From an uncultured Lachnospiraceae bacterium (GTDB lineage Bacteria > Bacillota > Clostridia > Lachnospirales > Lachnospiraceae): DNA of 10,326 nucleotides. Every line of letters starts with the position of its first letter. The stretch's first letter is position 1. The notes beneath the pieces were generated by a model. It made no database searches. It saw nothing but the letters and a program-made list of their open reading frames with translations, and was not told the origin of the DNA. Positions 6,475 through 10,326 of this stretch are shown here, piece by piece. The stretch spans positions 1 through 10,326 of the forward strand of contig CADCOL010000072.1 in the NCBI GenBank assembly GCA_902803015.1, read 5' to 3'. Both the position numbers and the translations under genes were made by a program.

Positions 6475-8034
6475 TTAATCGCCGAAACTGTCGATTCCAT
6501 CCAGAATAAACTCTTTTCCTTCGCAGCCTTCCACGCTTACATCTTTTACGCGAAGGGTTTTTACATTCCGGATAAAGAACCCCATTCTGCTGCATTCCGT
6601 CACACCCTCCGACATAATCGGAATGCCTTTTTCGCATCCGTCCTTTTTGAACGAAACGCGAATGGAATCCAACGTAATCTCTTCGATTTTACGTTCCGGC
6701 AAACCATCACAATACATTGCCGCAACATGGCAGTCCACCGCCGTAATGTTTTTAAATGTCAGACTTCCGATTCCGGGAGTCCTCTCATCCACGGGAAGCG
6801 CTTCCCTTGTCTGCACATAGGATGTCTTTCCGTCCGGATCGCAGAAATAAAAACTGTTCACGGTAAACGGTGTCTTGACATCCTCCATATAAATATTCTC
6901 GAATACGATATCTTCAAGAACGGAATCCTCGCCCCGCCCGCGTCTGGTCTTAATGCGAAGACCGCGATCGGTATTTGTGAAAATGCAGTCTTTTACGATA
7001 AGACCTTTCACGCCGCCTGCAATCTCGCTTCCAAGTGTTACCGCACCGTGTCCGTTTTCCATAAAGCACCTCGAGACGGTAATCTGCTCAGATGGTCTTT
7101 TATACTTTTTTCCAAGGAATATTTTTCCGCTCTTTACCGCGATGCAATCATCCCCAAGCGAAAAATGAACTCCGCAGATTGTTACGTTTTTGCAGAATTC
7201 CGGATTGATTCCGTCGGTATTCGGCGAATCCTCCGGATTCAAAATCGTTACCGCGTAAATCCCCATGTTTTCACAGGTGTACGGATGAATGGTCCAACAG
7301 GGTGAGTCCTTTACGGTAATCCCAAGGATGGACACGTTCTTACAATCTTTTAAAAAAATACTTCTCGGCCGATAGGCGGTATTCATCTTTTTCGGATTCT
7401 TCCACCAGTCTTCTTTTGTTGCATTTCCGTTTAATACGCCTTCGCCGTATATACATACATTCTCGGATTCAATTCCGGTAACAATTCCGGCAAACATGGG
7501 TCTGGGATTGCCTTCCCATGTTCCGAGATAGTACTCGTCTTTTTCATCATATGTCTGAAGTTCACCCGGAAAATGCGGATGAAGTTTTCTGTCCCGAAGC
7601 GAAACCAGTTCCGCTCCTTTCGCTATTTCCAAATTCAGATTGCTCTTTAAGAAAACACTTCCGATGCTGTATTTACCGGAAGGTATCAGCACCCTTCCGT
7701 CTTTCGGGCATGCCATTATGGCCGCCTGAATGAACGTACTGTCATCATGAACCCCGTCTCCGAATGCCCCAAAGTCGCGGACATTCATCGTTACTCCTTC
7801 ATACTCCGTAACAAAATGGAGTTCCTCCTTTACGGTTTTATCTCCGGATTCGATTATTACATCATATGCCGTTTGAGGCTTTAAATCCGACAGATACGTA
7901 ATTGCTTTGTCCGTGAGAAATTTTTTCTCATGATTAATCCAGACGGCGTACGCTTCTTTTGTAAAATAATTACCGCCGTCGTCAATTTCGATTACCGCAC
8001 ATCTTGCTGTTTTTTTCAGAAGATTCAGAATCAT
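6475..8034 (-). CDS. Cytoplasmic GH28 polygalacturonase, probably exo-acting, with N-terminal FN3-like segment
   Basis: This 519-residue glycoside hydrolase family 28 enzyme cleaves alpha-1,4 bonds between galacturonate residues. The four family motifs appear in order: SPNTDG (D274), GDDCIAVKSG (D295, D296), NGHGAVTLGSE (H329) and RGLRIKT (R360, K362). These hold the three catalytic aspartates and the substrate-binding basic residues. Residues 1 to about 76 lie before the beta-helix (which opens near NVRDFGAFGDG, 84-94), and LKPQTAYDV resembles a fibronectin-type-III strand. That architecture is known from exo-polygalacturonases, so release of galacturonate monomers or short units from chain ends is likely but not proven. 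There is no signal peptide, so the site of action is probably the cytoplasm. The ATG overlaps the GH105 stop as ATGA, with a GGGGG-rich ribosome site just upstream. Confidence 0.92.
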   Translation of the reverse strand: MILNLLKKTARCAVIEIDDGGNYFTKEAYAVWINHEKKFLTDKAITYLSDLKPQTAYDVIIESGDKTVKEELHFVTEYEGVTMNVRDFGAFGDGVHDDSTFIQAAIMACPKDGRVLIPSGKYSIGSVFLKSNLNLEIAKGAELVSLRDRKLHPHFPGELQTYDEKDEYYLGTWEGNPRPMFAGIVTGIESENVCIYGEGVLNGNATKEDWWKNPKKMNTAYRPRSIFLKDCKNVSILGITVKDSPCWTIHPYTCENMGIYAVTILNPEDSPNTDGINPEFCKNVTICGVHFSLGDDCIAVKSGKIFLGKKYKRPSEQITVSRCFMENGHGAVTLGSEIAGGVKGLIVKDCIFTNTDRGLRIKTRRGRGEDSVLEDIVFENIYMEDVKTPFTVNSFYFCDPDGKTSYVQTREALPVDERTPGIGSLTFKNITAVDCHVAAMYCDGLPERKIEEITLDSIRVSFKKDGCEKGIPIMSEGVTECSRMGFFIRNVKTLRVKDVSVEGCEGKEFILDGIDSFGD

Positions 8035-9140
8035 TGTTTTCCCCCGATAAGATACTGGTTAAATGCCATAAAAAAGCATCCTACACCCTTCGGATCATCT
8101 TCCACGACCGGTTCGGAAAGATAATATTCCACGCTTCCGTCGCGTCTTAAATTGCTTTCGGGTCCCAGGCCGGATACCGAAACAATTCCGCCGAGATGAA
8201 GCTCTCCGTCTCTTTCGATTAACATCCTCTCCATCAGGCCTTCCATTATTTTTATTCCGACGGGCTCGTACTTTTCTTTAATCAGAATGCCCATATTGCA
8301 GCCTTTTAAAATGGCATATGCTACCATGGAACTGCCCGATGTTTCAAGATAATTTCCGGGACAGTCCGGCATATCTATAATATCATAGAAAAGACCGCTC
8401 TCTGCATCCTGATAGGCAATAATTCCGCGAATCATCTTACGGAATATTTCCACAAGCGTATGATATTTTTCATATACATCACGGTCCATGGCATCGATAA
8501 CATCAATGATGGACATAAGATACCATCCCATACTCCGAAGCCAGAAATTCTTAGAGCAGCCCGTTTCCGGATTGGCCCAGAAGATACTTTTAGACTCATC
8601 GTATCCGTGATAGCACAGTCCTTTTTCTTCATTCAGCAGATACTTTTGAACATTTTCATACTGCGATACAATATCGTCGTAATGCTCCTTGCCGCCAAAC
8701 CGGGTTTCGTATTCCATGTAAAACGGCTGTGCCATATATAAGCCGTCAAGCCATATCTGATTCGGATAAATCTTTTTGTGGAAAAAGTTGCCGCTCTTTG
8801 TTCTCGGCTGTGTCCGAACCTGTTTCATAATCTGCTCGATTGCACCTTTGTACTTCTCTTCTTTTGTATAATCATAGGCAGCATAAAGGCATTTGCCCGA
8901 ATTAACACTGTCGATGTTGTACTTTCCTTCTTCGTAATTCGTAATGATTCCGTCATCGGAAATACAGCCGCTTAAATAATCCAAAATGAAACGGATATAT
9001 TTTTCGTCTTTCGTGCTTTCGTAGAAATCACGGGCAGCCTTTAAAACGCAACCGTCTTCATAGTTCCAGTATTCTTTATAGTTTTGGTAACCGTTCAGAT
9101 ACTGTTCCATATACTGTTTTGTCTTTTCCGTGTTGCCCAT
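8031..9140 (-). CDS. GH105 unsaturated rhamnogalacturonyl/galacturonyl hydrolase (YteR/YesR type)
   Basis: This 369-residue (alpha/alpha)6-barrel protein removes the 4,5-unsaturated uronate left at the non-reducing end by pectate or rhamnogalacturonan lyases; the product rearranges to 5-keto-4-deoxyuronate, the substrate of KduI. IWLDGLYMAQPF carries D132, corresponding to the catalytic aspartate of YteR, and WLRSMGWY, ETSGSSMVAYAI and the GVGCFFMAFNQ C-terminus are typical of GH105. No signal peptide is present. The start at 9140 (MGNTEKTKQY) has GAGGAG 6 nt upstream; an in-frame ATG at 9248 would add 36 unrelated residues and overlap uxaA. It follows uxaA by 52 bp and its TGA overlaps the GH28 start. 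Whether it prefers a rhamnose or a galacturonate partner is unclear; no rhamnose gene is nearby, which slightly favours homogalacturonan fragments. Confidence 0.9.
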   Translation of the reverse strand: MGNTEKTKQYMEQYLNGYQNYKEYWNYEDGCVLKAARDFYESTKDEKYIRFILDYLSGCISDDGIITNYEEGKYNIDSVNSGKCLYAAYDYTKEEKYKGAIEQIMKQVRTQPRTKSGNFFHKKIYPNQIWLDGLYMAQPFYMEYETRFGGKEHYDDIVSQYENVQKYLLNEEKGLCYHGYDESKSIFWANPETGCSKNFWLRSMGWYLMSIIDVIDAMDRDVYEKYHTLVEIFRKMIRGIIAYQDAESGLFYDIIDMPDCPGNYLETSGSSMVAYAILKGCNMGILIKEKYEPVGIKIMEGLMERMLIERDGELHLGGIVSVSGLGPESNLRRDGSVEYYLSEPVVEDDPKGVGCFFMAFNQYLIGGKQ

Positions 9141-9146
9141 ACTGTT

Positions 9147-9152
9147 CTCCTC
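9147..9152 (-). promoter_or_regulatory. Ribosome binding site fixing the GH105 start
   Basis: GAGGAG on the minus strand lies 6 nt before the ATG at 9140. It supports the 369-residue protein and argues against the in-frame ATG at 9248, which falls inside uxaA. Confidence 0.75.
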
Positions 9153-9192
9153 TTGGTTTTTTTCGTAGTGATTATTTCCGACCGTTCTCCGT

Positions 9193-10326
9193 TTACAGCG
9201 TAACTCCCTGTTTGAAAATTGCCATGTCGTGAAATCCGGCAATTTCACTTTTCACTTTCTCTCCCGAAGCGACCGACAATACTTTGTCGTAAAGCTTTTC
9301 GGCAAGAGAATCCAACGATTCTCCTTCAATTAAAACACCTGCATTGAAATCAATCCAATTGCTCTTTTTCCCGGCAAGTGCCGAATTGCTGGAGATTTTC
9401 ATCGTCGGTACCGGAGATGCAAAAGGGGTTCCCCGACCGGTTGTAAACAATACGATGTTTGCTCCGCTTGCCGCCAACGCGGTAGATGCCACCAAATCGT
9501 TTCCGGGCGCCGACAAAAGATTCAGTCCGCGTGCCGAAACCACCTCACCGTATTTTAAAACTCCTTCTACTGCCGAGCTTCCGGACTTTTGTGTGCATCC
9601 GTTGGATTTATCTTCCAAAGTTGAAATTCCGCCGGCTTTGTTTCCGGGGGAGGGATTCTCATAGATTGTCTGATTATGGTCTTTGAAATACTGCTTAAAA
9701 TCATTGATTAAACAAACGGTCTGATCGAATAAGGCTTCGTTTGCGCAGCGGTTCATCAGGATTTCTTCCGCCCCGAACATCTCGGGAACTTCCGTGAGAA
9801 TCGTAGTTCCGCCCGATGCAACCAGCAGATCCGAAAATCTTCCGACCAGAGGATTGGCGGTAATACCGGAAAAGCCGTCGCTTCCGCCGCATTTTAATCC
9901 AACCACCAGTTTTGATGCATCGATTTCTTTACGTTCCTCTTTCGAAGCGTTCTCAATCAGTTCCTTTACAAGTTTCACGCCTTCCGTAATTTCATCGTCC
10001 GATTGCTGGGAAACCAGAAATCTGACGCGGCTTTCATCAACATCCTTCAAATATCCTTTTAAAACTTCGATATTGCTGTTTTCGCATCCGAGGCCCAGAA
10101 CCAGAACCCCGCCCGCATTTGGATGCGTAATCAAATCCGCCAGGATCTGTCTGGTATGTTCCTGATCTTCTCCCATCTGGGAGCATCCGTAAGGGTGTTC
10201 GAAGGAAATGACTTCTTTCACGGAGCCTTTCACAAAGGATTCGGATAATTTGGCAATTGCCGCGGCAATTTTATTTACACAGCCGACTGTCGGAATAATC
10301 CAGATATCGTTTCGAATTCCCGCGCG
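9193..10326 (-). CDS. uxaA: Altronate dehydratase UxaA, C-terminal 377 residues (starts beyond the right edge)
   Basis: The frame is open to the right edge and continues upstream, so the N-terminus is missing. UxaA is about 495 residues, so roughly 120 residues, mostly the small SAF domain, should lie outside. It dehydrates D-altronate to 2-keto-3-deoxygluconate, the last step of the galacturonate branch before KdgK. Visible family features are IWIIPTVGCVN right at the edge, FEHPYGCSQMGEDQ (cysteine at visible residue 48), LVLGLGCENSN, GLKCGGSDGFSGITANP and TTGRGTPFASPVPTMKI near the end. The internal GTG at 10233 is not the start, because conserved sequence continues upstream of it. The related galactarate dehydratase (GarD) shares this fold, but the HPYGCSQMGED form and the neighbours favour UxaA. 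Whether the SAF domain is in the same gene or a separate one cannot be seen. Confidence 0.93.
   Translation of the reverse strand, partial: RAGIRNDIWIIPTVGCVNKIAAAIAKLSESFVKGSVKEVISFEHPYGCSQMGEDQEHTRQILADLITHPNAGGVLVLGLGCENSNIEVLKGYLKDVDESRVRFLVSQQSDDEITEGVKLVKELIENASKEERKEIDASKLVVGLKCGGSDGFSGITANPLVGRFSDLLVASGGTTILTEVPEMFGAEEILMNRCANEALFDQTVCLINDFKQYFKDHNQTIYENPSPGNKAGGISTLEDKSNGCTQKSGSSAVEGVLKYGEVVSARGLNLLSAPGNDLVASTALAASGANIVLFTTGRGTPFASPVPTMKISSNSALAGKKSNWIDFNAGVLIEGESLDSLAEKLYDKVLSVASGEKVKSEIAGFHDMAIFKQGVTL

Noticed and set aside
6466..7305. A 279-codon plus-strand open frame opposite GH28
   Set aside because: It is the complement of conserved GH28 beta-helix sequence, has no recognisable domain and an unlikely composition, so it is a shadow frame.
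9184..9197. A TGTAAACG half-site spanning the uxaA stop codon, upstream of GH105
   Set aside because: Only the left half fits a cre box; the right half is poor and part of the match is fixed by the coding sequence and the TAA stop.
9141..9248. Longer N-terminus for GH105 from an ATG at 9248
   Set aside because: The extra 36 residues are basic, family-unlike sequence overlapping uxaA, while GAGGAG lies 6 nt before the ATG at 9140.
9193..10233. Treating uxaA as starting at the GTG at 10233
   Set aside because: Conserved UxaA sequence (IWIIPTVGCVN) continues in frame upstream to the window edge, so the gene is cut by the window and not truncated.

Overview
The window holds ten genes, all on the minus strand and tightly packed. 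Together they form most of a pectin and galacturonate catabolic operon. Moderate G+C by eye, purine-rich Shine-Dalgarno sites (AAGGAGG, GAGGAG, GGGAG), ATGA stop/start overlaps and the protein types suggest a Firmicute, most likely a Lachnospiraceae-like gut or rumen clostridium. That placement is inference from gene content and style. No RNA gene, transposon, CRISPR array or rho-independent terminator was seen.

Read in the direction of transcription (right to left), the genes are: altronate dehydratase UxaA (N-terminus off the right edge); a GH105 unsaturated glucuronyl/galacturonyl hydrolase; a GH28 exo-polygalacturonase; an uncharacterised xylose-isomerase-like TIM-barrel protein; a CE8 pectin methylesterase; 5-keto-4-deoxyuronate isomerase KduI; a KduD-like short-chain dehydrogenase; a KDPG aldolase fused to a C-terminal glyoxalase/VOC-like domain; 2-keto-3-deoxygluconate kinase KdgK; and the first half of a GltD-like Fe-S/FAD oxidoreductase (off the left edge). 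Gaps between genes are 8 to 76 bp. GH105/GH28 and TIM-barrel/CE8 overlap by ATGA.

The enzymes fit one cytoplasmic scheme. None of the three carbohydrate-active enzymes has a signal peptide, so imported, partly methylated oligogalacturonides are probably finished inside the cell. CE8 would remove methyl esters, GH28 would release galacturonate, and GH105 would release the unsaturated terminal unit. The unsaturated branch goes through KduI and the KduD-like dehydrogenase to 2-keto-3-deoxygluconate (KDG). The saturated branch reaches KDG through UxaA, with UxaC and UxaB expected outside the window. KdgK and the aldolase then convert KDG to pyruvate and glyceraldehyde 3-phosphate. No transporter or regulator gene lies in the window.

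The points that most deserve a second look are the aldolase-VOC fusion, whose VOC half keeps a full set of possible metal ligands; the unassigned TIM-barrel enzyme coupled to the methylesterase; a family of cre/LacI-type operator-like elements in the gaps of the kdu/kdg half; and the GltD-like flavoprotein 8 bp after kdgK.
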